From: Westerdykella aurantiaca
Lineage: Eukaryota; Ascomycota; Dothideomycetes; Pleosporales; Sporormiaceae
Assembly (NCBI GenBank): GCA_030412805.1
Contig: JASJFJ010000002.1
Span: 2,976,001-3,040,000 of the forward strand
Direction of reading: 5' to 3'
Length of the DNA stretch: 64,000 nucleotides
Under the pieces are notes generated by a model. That model was not told the origin of the DNA. It saw only the letters and a program-made list of their open reading frames with translations, and ran no database searches. The translations under genes and the position numbers were made by a program. This document shows, piece after piece, positions 31,101-41,445 of the stretch (within the stretch, counting starts at the first letter, position 1; every line of letters starts with the position of its first letter).

Positions 31101-32830
31101 CCCGAACTGAGCACATCGGTGCCCTTCATATGCTCTCCTCTGGATGAGGGTGGTGTCTCATCGGTGCCACGTGATCCTGGTTTCACCGTACGCACGGTCG
31201 CGTCCGCGTGTGGTTTGTACCCAGGCGAGAAGCTGTGAGGCTGCTCCACGTCACCCGCTATCGTTTCCCCTCCAATTTGATCATTCATTGGGTCATAATA
31301 CTTCGCGTTGGGGCTCCCCAGATCGCCGAGATATGGATTCATCACCTGGCGCAGGCTGCTGATACCTGGGCTGGGTGCTGCAGGAGGGATCAATTCTTGT
31401 GCGGGCGGTCTAAAATCAAGTGCCATGATCGGGAGAGGCCTGCTACTTTCGGATGTCGATTTCTTACGCCTTCTGAAAAACGAGGAATGCTTCTTCGCCA
31501 GGCTTGGTGGAGCTGCTTCCTTCTGGGTTGATGTGGCTGTCTGTGGGAGTCGAGGTAGAGCTTTAAGCTGCGAAGCTATGTGATGCGATCCATTCGGAGT
31601 CGTCTGCGGTCGTGGCTGAGTGTACTTGGATTGCGCGTCCATTCCCCTATGATAAATTGACGCTGGCGATGCATCCGTGGGCGGCTTGATAGAGTAGTTT
31701 GTATTGGAAACCTGCGCTTGGTTCCTTGAGCTCCCTCCAAACACTCTCCGGAAGAAACCTGGTTTCTCTTTGGGCGTTGCAACGGGTGTGGATGGGGCGG
31801 GAAGCGCTTGTTTCCGCGTTGCGACTGTAGGAGAGGGTGCTGGGGGTTCCTGATACGCTGGTCTAATGGGAAGGTCCGGGAAATTGCTGGCGTTGACAAA
31901 CTCCTGGGCCTGAAACCTCATGTTCGGTGCAGGCTGACTCTTGTTCTTACGCAGCGTTCTGCTCGCCGTCGAGCGAATGCTATTCCTACGACGAGGCGCG
32001 GAAGATTGGGGAGGTACGAATGCGGATTGCGTAGGGGAGAACACGGGCGATTGTGGGATTTCCTGGACCCTCCTTGGACCCGCGGGGATTGTTGGCTCAG
32101 GTGCGGCATCATAATCGCCATATGTGTGGTAGCCAGCCCTACTCCTGTCGAGGATCGATTCCTTCCCAGTCATGGTATTGGATCTTTCCGCAATATGGCC
32201 GTGATCGAAGCTAGCAGAGCGCCTGCCAAAGCCAAACCGATGGGTCCCCAGAATGCCCGCGTATCCGTAGTCCATGCTCGAGGAGGTGCTGCCCTTGCTA
32301 CTCTTCTGCCCCCCACTTCTTGTATGACGCGTTGGCTGCATATCGCTGTACATGGTATTGAGCTGCTTATCTCGGATGCTTGTGTACGTCCTGAGGCTAC
32401 TTTTGCGGCTCATGGCAGCGGGGATGTTGTTACTGCTGTTGCTTCTCCGTCCCCGCGACTGACGGCCCGAGTATCGAGAGCTAGTCTCATCTGCGTGAGC
32501 CTCGTAGTCGGACGAAATGGAGGAAGCGTATGTATGGCCACGATGGCGGGTGGACCGCGACGCCTGGTAGGAATGGTCTGCTGAGAAGAAGTCGGAGTAG
32601 AGGGTGGTCGGCTCGATCGAAAACTGGTCCAGAGAGAGCAGCATGTTATCCACGACAGAGGTGCGCGCGTCTGCGTGAAGGGATAAATCGTGCGAATCGC
32701 GAGGCTCATGCTCCTCATTATCCTCGTTACGTATATCGGAGACGCCATGGTTATCAACGGGGGTCGCATCGTTGTAGAACGTCTCCTGGGGCGGCAGGCG
32801 GGTATTCAGGAAACCAGCCATCGCGCTCAT
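28128..32830 (-). CDS. Sec7-PH guanine nucleotide exchange factor for Arf GTPases (Syt1/Sec74-like)
   Basis: Exons 30229-32830, 28440-30175 and 28128-28388 give 1532 residues. The first ~770 residues are disordered and rich in Ser, Arg and Pro. The Sec7 domain (about 775-915) starts ERARRFFNNED and carries the glutamate finger in LVLKAETQQVDRIL. It continues HTICYSILLLNTDLH and MTRNQFVKNTLPTVV. A PH domain follows at about 1190-1335 (KEGILKHKH...WNECFAVIEKGYMRLFSFS...FVSTANYWSARLS). A coiled-coil (SNWERKSSYLLREIVKFRTYIDSL) closes the protein. The architecture fits fungal Syt1/Sec74 exchange factors acting at the Golgi or plasma membrane. The first intron splits the Sec7 domain. MAGFLN (32821) is an alternative start nine bases in. 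Confidence 0.9.
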
Positions 32831-34364
32831 AGTTGCGCGCTTCTTCTGTGTGGATTGACAATGGGAAGAAGGGGCCAGGACATGCTCCTGCTAGCCCAGA
32901 GGACGGCGGCAGAAGCCAATGGTTACCGGGCTGCGACAGCGATTGCTGATGCTCGGTGAGGCCGGGTCGAGAGCTGTCGCTGCTGTCGAAACGCTGCCGA
33001 CTCTGGGGGTGGAGAACATTGGAGGAGCGCCAAACTGTCTGTGGTGCTCAGGGGTCCGAGAAGGCTTGGCAGGGCATGTCGGAGGCCCGTGCATACACGT
33101 GCTGTTCTGGGAATGGCTCCCGAGGTCCCGATCCACATGCTGGATTACTGTACATTCACCTCGCCCACGTAAATGCCGACGACTCACCACTCCGGTATGC
33201 GGCGCCTCTGCGGATGCTGAAACAGCACCAAAAAGCCATCCTCTAGGCAGACTGCCGTTGGCCATGTCAACCGTCAACATGCGGAGAATGGGGGGCTCTC
33301 CACACCCCTCCTGGGACGACGTTCTCTGGGTCCGTAAACCGTATTATGTACGCACTAACGCCTCTTCATTTGACCTTCCAAAATGAGAATAAACGCAGAA
33401 ATGGTTCGGGGAGGCGTTTGCCCGCTTCTCATAAAGTTTCCCGTTTTCTAGTAGTGGCACAGGCGTTCATGCTCCTAATGTTCTCTGTCTTCTGCTAAGC
33501 CTCCATCCTGACCAGCGTTATCGACGTCCACACGCAGCCCTCGAGGATACTGTAGACTAACTACAAGCTGCAGATCGCAAACGATAAACGTCTCCGCCGT
33601 AGAATTTTTCTGCCGCAGAGACCTCGTTGCGCAACCTTGTTTTCTGAGTCGACGACGCTGATTGGGTGCATAAACGGCCCCTCTCATATGCGACTCCAGA
33701 GGATCTTCGACACTATGCGTTAAACTCTTGCGGCCAGACTGATATTTCCAATTGGTCCTACTTTGCAAGTAACAGAAAACGCCACACACCGGCAATACCT
33801 CCAGTGGAGGTATCTCTACTGTCAATGTCGAGTGACTATGTCTACTTGTACTACACATATTGTCTCAGGAAGAGAAGTTTTGATTTCACGTTTCAAACAG
33901 TCCACGACGCCGGACGGCTCGAGCCGTAGTGTTGGCCACAGCTTAGTTGCTCTCTAGGAACTCCAATTAGGCAAAGGTGTCGTATTGGTCAGGTGTACAT
34001 CGCCTGATCCCTACGGGTCGTTCACACTGGAGGGACATTGAAAACGAATCGGTCAAACAACAGACACAAATATATTCGAGGAGCCTGATCATGTTAATCT
34101 GTTTTGCCTTCTGACCTGAAGTGCACATAGATCGAGGGCACCTAAGCGTTCTGGTATACCAGATATTTAGTATTTGTCACCCTTTTTACTACCCCACCCT
34201 CCCGTATCTAGCCGACTTCGGGGGCACCACAGACGTTGTACCTAGGTAATCATTCGTCATACAAACGTCTCAAAAGCCAATAACCAGAAGACGAACAACA
34301 CAGTTTTCGACTGACTTCTGGTTGTCTTCATTTGTGCCATCCATCTATACTCTAAGTTCTAATA
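32831..34364. promoter_or_regulatory. Divergent region between the Sec7-PH and HAD hydrolase genes
   Basis: These 1.5 kb hold both promoters. The half nearer the Sec7-PH gene is G/C-rich; from about 33400 to 34300 it is A/T-richer. Frames of up to 155 codons show no family features. I can point to no specific regulatory site. Confidence 0.4.
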
Positions 34365-35319
34365 ATGGCGACCAAAGACCAGGTGGTTCTAGCATTCGAT
34401 GCCTATGGCACTCTCCTCTCCACAGAATCCATCTCCAAACAGCTAGCCGAGCACTTCGGGCAGGATGCAGCTACCAGCATCGCAGCGCAATGGCGGAGGT
34501 ACCAGCTGGAGTATACCTGGCGATTGACCTGCATGAGTGAGCATCCCATCTTCCTCCCTCGAGTCATCTATCATTTGATTCCAAGCTACAAGCATATCTG
34601 TACTGTGCAATGTAGCGTTATAGAGAAACTGTCCTCACTTCCGACTCGCATTTCTTCCTATCATATGTACTTCCTAAACACGAAAATGGAAGCATCACCA
34701 ACCAACTCACTCCTTCTAACTCCCCACCCCCACAACAGAACAATACACGCCCTTCTCAACAGTAACCCGCCGCTCCCTGACCCACGCCCTCTCGGAAGCC
34801 GGGCACTCCCTCTCCCCATCGCAAATCGACGCCTTGATGAACTCCTACAACACCCTCTCGCTCTTCCCAGACGCGGAACCCCTCTTCCCTGCCCTCAAAG
34901 CCTCAGCCGAGTCCTTCTACCCCGTGATCTTCTCAAACGGCACCAAAGACATGCTGGACGCGACATGTTCCGAATCCGAGGAGTTCCAACCCCATGTCAG
35001 TCTGTTCAAAGAGGTGGTTGTGGTCGAGGAGGTCGAGATGTTCAAACCGGCGCCGGAAGTGTATCAGTATCTTTGCGAGAGGGTCGGTAAAGGGAAAGAG
35101 GAGGAGAGGAAAGACGTCTGGCTCATCAGTGGGAACCCATTTGATGTCACTGGTGCCAAGGTGTTTGGTATGCGGGCTTGTTGGGTGGATAGGAGTGGAA
35201 AGGGCTGGGTGGATGCTTGCATGGGAGTGAGGGAAGATGGGGTGAAGCCGGATGTTGTTGTGAAGGGGTTGGGGGAGGTGGCGGAGAAGATTGGAGAGTT
35301 TGTTCGCACGGAGAGTTAG
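34365..35319 (+). CDS. Haloacid dehalogenase type II-like HAD hydrolase
   Basis: Exons 34365-34536 and 34739-35319 (intron of 202 nt, long for this window) give 250 residues. HAD motif I is AFDAYGTLL with nucleophile Asp12. Motif II is FSNGTKDML, motif III the Lys in MFKPAPEVYQYL, and motif IV lies in LISGNPFDVTGAKVFGMRACWVDR. The order and the GNPFDVTGA variant are those of the (S)-2-haloacid dehalogenase group, which hydrolyses C-halogen bonds or, in many fungal members, acts on unknown small acids or phosphates. The exact substrate cannot be told from sequence. It converges on the GH47 gene 259 bp away. Confidence 0.87.
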
Positions 35320-35578
35320 GCACTGCGGGGATGCAGGTGGTGTTGCAAGTTTTGAGACGAGAATGGAGAATAGTTTGAGACGAACAGGCTATGTGGTATA
35401 ATGTATGCGCTGGAAGAAAAAGAAAAGTAAACCCGTTCAACGCCGATGCAAGCAATGTATGCATTACCCAGCTCCCTTTTAGACGCCACAAGAACAGAAA
35501 ACAAAACGTCCAAAGCGATATAAAGGCTAACATGATAACCGCTGATAACACCCCCTCCCTTCTCTAGGGCTACCCTCT

Positions 35579-38528
35579 TCAAGACGGCCTCCTAAAAGGA
35601 TGTGCCTCCGTATTTAATACCCATTCATCGAGGCTCACCACGTTCTCCTCACTAAACAGCAAATAGAAATACTTCAACGTCTCCGCCAGCCAGAAACTCT
35701 CCATCTCATCGCGCAGCACCGGCTCCTTCTTCGTCACATCGTCGATTGCGCTGTTGCCGAAGGTAGTTGCCGTGGCGGTCTCGATGGCCAGGAACATGCG
35801 CCATCCTGCACGACGCCAGTGGGGTGAGCCGGTTATGCGATACATGTACCACACAGATTCTATGGCTTCAGGGCTGTGGGAGGATGGGCGTTAGAGATAT
35901 GTTTGTTGGGAAGCGACAGAGGAAGATGACTTACCGGAGGATGTAGTTCCTCGCGGGGAAGGAGACGACGCCTTTAGGGAGGCGATCCTGCCTGATGCGG
36001 TTTTTGACGTAATCTTCGTGGCTTGTTGGCGGGATGGGGGAGTAAACGAAGGGAAAGTCTGGCGCCGTTGGGGTGGAAGGTTCGGCGCTTGGCTCTATTC
36101 CGGGTCCTCGTGGTGCAGGTTGGACTGGCGTTGGTGGATAAGGTCCTGCGCCTTCAAGGCCTAGAAGAAAGGCGTCGCCGTCTTCGATGGTGACTTTTCG
36201 GTCTAGAGGACCTTGAAAGTTTGGTATAGCCTTGGGTCTGCTTCGGTCGATTTTAAGCTGTCTCTTTTGTGCTCGTCGCTGCGTATTCGTATCATCACCA
36301 GCGACAACAGATGTAGCCGTTGCAGTGGCTTCGACTATGGTATTTGAGGCGCTGGGAGTCGGGGGTGCAGTCATGGCCGCGAGCTGCGATTTGTACCATG
36401 CTGAGGCGGATATCATATCCTCCTCATATCTGTCCATTTGCAACTTATAAGCATCCAGTCGGTCCTGCGCATTGGGATCAATCTCTTCCCAGTACCTCGT
36501 CTCGTTCCATTTGCAATTGTGCAAATCCTCACATGGCGTGGTAATGTAAGCCTCTGGCATGATTCCAGTGGCCGTCATGTCGTAAGACCAGACACATCCT
36601 TCCGTTAGCTTTTCAGCTATCTTCAGATCTTCGGGACGGTCGTAGATCTTAGCTCCCATGCCAAACATTCCACCGGCAAAACATGTGAGATGCGCGTATT
36701 CCGCTTCCAATCGAGTTTTCTTGCCCTCCTTAGGAGGCGGTACGTGCAACTTTCCGGAGAAGAGAATATCGGCCTCGTCAGGAACCATGGGCTTAAAGAT
36801 CAGATTCTTCTTGACAACGTCCGCCGATATCTCGTACATGGTGCGGTATTTGTCGACCAGGCCGCCGAGCAGAAGCCACTCCTTGGGAAGATACTCGTAA
36901 GTCGAGTCGGACATGCCACCCAGTGTGTACTCTTCATAGCCAGACCCCGCTGCGGATAGGAACGGTTGATCTTCACATTCAGGACCGGTTGGAGTAGGGG
37001 AAGGCGTGTCACTCGAAACGGTGGCGGTCGATGTAGGGTGATCTTCTTCGTATATAGCCTGCATATTGCCGAGTTGTCGTTTACGCAATCCGTGCGGAGG
37101 TTGCTCTGACTTCGGGGAAAATGTTTCGGCAACAAACACAATGGGATCCGGTAAATCCAACGGCTTGTACTTCTTCCCATTGGGTGACAAGGAGGCCTCC
37201 GCGGCAGCTGTAGGCTCTGTTTCCACCGACGCGGAGCTTCCCGCAACGAACACAATAGGATCGGGTAGATCTAGAGGCTTATACTTCTTCCCGTTCGGAG
37301 ACAATGCCTCCGCTGTGGCAGTCTGTTGTTCCGCTGATGTCGGGCTTGTTGCAGCTTGCACTTCACTGAACCACCCCACCGCCGCCGGATTTGGTGACGA
37401 ACGATCAACGAGCTTGCAGCCGGAAACGTCGATATTCACCGGCCACATGCCCGGCAATCTTGTCCTGTTCTGGAACTCTTCCAGGTTGTCCGTAATCCGC
37501 GCGACGGCATCGTAGTACTTTGGGTCTCCGGTGAGCTGAGACAGGCGCGTGAACTCCATGGACAGAGAGCCGATTTCGGCAAGCACGGCAGAGGTGCCTG
37601 CGCGGAGAGGTTCCGAGGCTAACCTCCAGTCTGGCTTCCAGTGATAGTACGTCTCCGGCATCCGGTTGGGGGTATCAAAAGCAGATAGTAGCACTTCTGC
37701 TAGTTCCACTGCTTTCTGCAGCAAGTTCTTATATTTGGCGCCGCTGACATCGTACGCCGCCAGGAGACCCCCCAAGTATCTGATGGTGGTTTCGAAAAGC
37801 GGTATGTCATCCCGCGGCGTAGTTCTGAAGTCAATCTTGTCCACTGCTTTTGCCGCCTCCTCAAACTCCTCCACCATGCCCATGATCCAAAGCGTGTCCA
37901 AGGCGTCCACAAGCGTTGCGCCCCACCCTGCGAACGGGTTGCGAAAGCCCCCAGACGTGGGTGAGAGCTCGTCCTGCAACCACGCATTCTCGCGATAACC
38001 GTGCCATGAGCGCTTGAATACGTTCCGGATGATCTCCAGCTTCTTCTCCCTGTCAGCTTTCTCCGCTGCAGTCTCTGGCTCGAATGCGTGTTGTATCTTC
38101 GGGATTGCGATCGGTTTACCAGTCGGCAGCTGAATTAATGCGGTTGAAGGGACGGGGAAGTGTTCGCTCTGTTTCTTCCAATGCAGCGGCGCCGTACTCG
38201 TGGGCACGGTCGTACTAGTCGATCGCTCCGCAGGGTCGTCTGGTGTCGCGTGCTCGATTGGAATCCGGTCTGTAGGACGATGGGCTGGCACGACGGGCGG
38301 TGGGCGTTTCGGCGTTTGTGATGCCTTTGCTATAGGAATCTCAAGGTCCAGCTTCTTCGTCTCGTGTGGCAGTTGGGGCTGGGGCCACCATTTCGATGCC
38401 GGCTGCGTCTTAGGTTGCGGGGATGCGACATCTCGCTGTGAGGTACCCGTTACGCCAAAGCGGTACAGAGCAATTAGTGAAATAACGGCGAACGCGACGA
38501 AGACGCGGTATCTGCGGTACCGCAACAT
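35579..38528 (-). CDS. GH47 class I alpha-1,2-mannosidase, type II membrane protein with long inserts
   Basis: Exons 35935-38528 and 35579-35873 give 962 residues. A short basic head (LRYRRYR) precedes a transmembrane anchor (VFVAFAVISLIALYRFGV), so the enzyme is type II and lumenal. GH47 blocks are VFKRSWHGYRENAWLQDEL, FAGWGATLVDALDTLWIMG, ETTIRYLGGLLAAYD, MEFTRLSQLTGDPKYYDAV, the late RNYILRPEAIESVWYMYRITG and the Ca-binding NTEAHPF near the C-terminus. These trim alpha-1,2-mannose from N-glycans in ER or Golgi. The enzyme is far longer than the ~500 residues of classical members. One insert after MWPVNIDVSGC contains a duplicated KPLDLPDPIVFVA module; a second is Ser/Thr/Ala-rich around residues 720-800. 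Whether it works in ER quality control or Golgi trimming is open. Confidence 0.9.
37130..37307 (-). repeat. Duplicated ~21-codon module inside the GH47 gene
   Basis: Two copies (about 37242-37307 and 37130-37195) encode the same 21 residues, containing SPNGKKYKPLD and LPDPIVFVA, separated by a non-identical linker. Over the ~61 nt I aligned, 11 bases differ and all changes are synonymous. Confidence 0.85.
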
Positions 38529-39090
38529 AGTGCTGGGGAAGCTCGCATGTAGCGAGAAGGGTCCGCTATGCGCGAGTGTGCATTTGGATAGTTGAGCAAA
38601 CGTGACTTCCGACTCCGTCTTCTAACCTCGAATCCACCGTAGGCGTTCACGGAGGCATAACAACAGACGTGTCGCGCGAATGCAAGGCGAACATAGCCAC
38701 AGTCACACACGAAGGATTCCAAAGAACACCTGGGCACAAGATCAGCGCTCACGAATCCGGGGCTGGGCACCTCGGCACCTGGGCACCTATTCTATGATGG
38801 GGTTCTTACAGCCAACCAGTCCCTTTCTGGTTTAGCCCGGACCCTTTTACATTTAAGCTTAACTTAATCCCTGATCATTTATAGGCACCAATTCTATGGC
38901 TGGATCTGGATGAGATGGGAACATGCGGCTCAAAAACGCACGCAACTGTGTGGCTCAGGGGTCATGATCGCAGTCCAGGGTTGCGGATGGAAATCACAAG
39001 AACGGACACCGTCGCACACCTAACTGAACGTAACGTTCATCCATTGTATGAGGGTTACGCTATTACTTCCTGCTTCTATTTGAGGTTCGC
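38529..39090. other. Upstream region of the GH47 gene and CCT6 3' flank
   Basis: These 562 bp lie between two leftward genes. Three GGCACCT-type repeats cluster at ~38763-38788 (GGGCACCTCGGCACCTGGGCACCT). The stretch 38830-38890 is A/T-rich. No gene is present. Confidence 0.45.
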
Positions 39091-41170
39091 CTACTGTCCC
39101 TCCCCGGGTTCGGGTTGCCGTCCCTGCCGAAATGATTAGCAATGAGTCGGCGTTATTCAATTGTATCTATCTTACCATTTGCCGTGCCTTCAGCATCTCA
39201 TCGCACAGCAACAAGTTCGACGCAATGCCGGTACTTGACGCGATGCTGTTGCGGAGAACCCTGAAGGAATCATACACGCCCTCCTGAAGAGGGTCCATGG
39301 CCTCGCCAGTGGAGAGGTCTAGACCAACAACATTGCCCTCTGCGTATTCGTCTTGCAGAGCGGCCACTATATGTGATTAGCGGAAGGTTTCACCTCGTAT
39401 AACACTAGAACTTACATGAATCCTGGATGTCATGGCCAGAGTTGGCTGCAAGTGTCTTGGGAATGATGAGAAGCGCATCCGCGAATGCCGAGACGCCCCA
39501 CTTGGCCTTGCCCTTGACAGTCTTCTTGAATGCTTCGCTGTTGAGATGGGCGGCACAAGCCACTTGGAAAGCTCCGCCTCCGGGTACGACGCTCTTGTCC
39601 ACGATCATATTGTACACACTTCTCAGACCGTCTCTCACGGCATCCTTAATCTGGGTGATGGTATGAGCGTTGGGGCCCTTGATGAGCAATGTAACCGACT
39701 TCGGGTCTTTGACGTCCTCCTACTAGTTGTGAGATTTCTTTCCATGCGAGCATCAGGATACCGATGACACTTACAATGAAGGTGTACTTCTCCTCCCCAA
39801 GCTGGTGTTCGTACACAAGGCCAGCCCAGCCCAGTACATCGGGTGTGAGATCGTCAACGCTGTTTTGTGCGGTGCCTCCGCAAATCAGCTGTAACCGCTC
39901 CATGTTCCTCCTCTTCGCCCTTCTCAAAGCAAAAATCCCGTTCTTGACGAGAACGTCCAAGCTGAGTGGGTCGATGCCCTTCTGGTTGATGATGACGAAG
40001 CCCTTCTTGGGGTCGTTTCCGCAAACCTCCTTCTTCAACTCGACGATCTTCCTCAGCTTCTCGTCGACGAACCGCCGCTCGCTTTCGACGAGCTTCTCCC
40101 TCTGCTCCGCGCTCGAGTAGTAAAAGCCGGAATTGATCTCCGACTTCTCATACTCCAAGCTGACGTTAAGTGTGAGAATGTACGCATTCTCCACCCGCTT
40201 CGGCATATCGGGATGTCTCGCTCCATGGTCAAGAGCCAATCCTCGGATGAGCTGTGTATCCGCCGCCGTCCTGTGCTGCATAGTCATGATCTCCACCATA
40301 TGGAGATCGGGCTTCTCAGGGGGTTGGTAAATTGCCAGCACTGCGTCCACGATGTCGGGAGTCAACTGCTCGGCCAGGGTGCTGTCGAGCTTGGTCGATA
40401 ATGACGTTCGCGCAACGGAAAGTAGAAGTTCTCGATCGACGTCCCGCTTGAGCTTGAACTCGTCCAGGAATTTCAGCGCTTCCGTCTTCGCAATCTCATA
40501 GCCGTCCGTTATCACCCTCGGGTGGAGTCCCTCTGAGATGTATCTGTCCGCCTGCTTCAAAAGTTCTCCGACCAGCAGAACAACGGATGTTGTACCGTCT
40601 CCCGTTATGTCATCCTGTGCTGTTGCCGCCCGCGCGATCATGACCTGCCTACATTAACAACGCCGTCTTCGCACGACGGATCGAGAAACATACGGCAGTA
40701 GGGTTTTGAATTTGCTGCATACGTGTTAGCTCATGGGTAACCTGAGTGATACGTGTTGACGTACCATTTCTTTCAAAAGAACACTTCCATCCTTGGTGAG
40801 TTTGATCTACAGAGACGTGTTATTATGGACTGCCTTTGATGTTTCTTCGAAGTCTTACAGATCCGGCGCCGTCTACAAGCCTGTTTATATGTGAGCAATA
40901 CAGATATCAGCAATGGTAGGGTAGGACTAACATCTTCAAGGTGCCGCGGGGTCCTAGGTTTGACGACAACACCTATGGCGGAGTGAGCAGTGACTCTAGA
41001 TGCTTCTGACAAGCTTCCACATACCTGCTGGAGCCCCTCACCAGCTGATATGTTCACTCGGAGAGCTTCCCCGCGCCTCTGGGACAAGTTAGTGGCAGCG
41101 TATAGCTGGGGGGCAAGGAGGGACCAACCCTAGACTCCGCTTTCGGGTTGAGAAGCTGTGCGGCCGACAT
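39091..41170 (-). CDS. CCT6: T-complex protein 1 subunit zeta (CCT chaperonin)
   Basis: Ten minus-strand exons: 41129-41170, 41025-41078, 40932-40972, 40859-40880, 40765-40806, 40694-40714, 39775-40644, 39416-39719, 39176-39366 and 39091-39123. They total 540 codons (539 residues), the usual length. The protein folds actin, tubulin and WD proteins as one of eight subunits of the cytosolic ring. It has SNLGPRGTLKMLVDGAG, the ATPase motif GDGTTSVVLLVGELL, and the C-terminal LLLCDEMLKARQMGRQ. Six exons of 21-54 nt crowd the 5' end, including ones of 22 and 21 nt. The last exon restores the family ending GRQPEPGEGQ after a 52-nt intron; without splicing the frame ends at 39167. Exon 1 uses a weak donor (GTTGGT). 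Confidence 0.94.
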
Positions 41171-41445
41171 GGTGGGTGGCGGTCCGGTAAACAGAAACTG
41201 TAGCACGAATCCTCAAAGCAATGATGCAAATATATCGCCGTATGTGACTTCTAGCTGCCTTGAGCTTGTCGCGTCGTTCCAAATTTCTCGTCGGCGTTCG
41301 GAGAAACGGCCAAGCCGAAGGTCTTGGCGCTATCTAAACTTTTCTCGCACATCCGCAATAACCTACCTCGATCGCTTTCGACGGAAGTACTAACACAAGC
41401 GCCGCTCCAGACAATACTTGTGCGCTTGTCGCGGACGTCGCAATC
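41171..41445. promoter_or_regulatory. Head-to-head promoter of CCT6 and NOP56
   Basis: Only 275 bp separate the two ATGs, so both core promoters overlap here. I found no clear heat-shock element, PAC or RRPE motif by eye. Confidence 0.6.
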
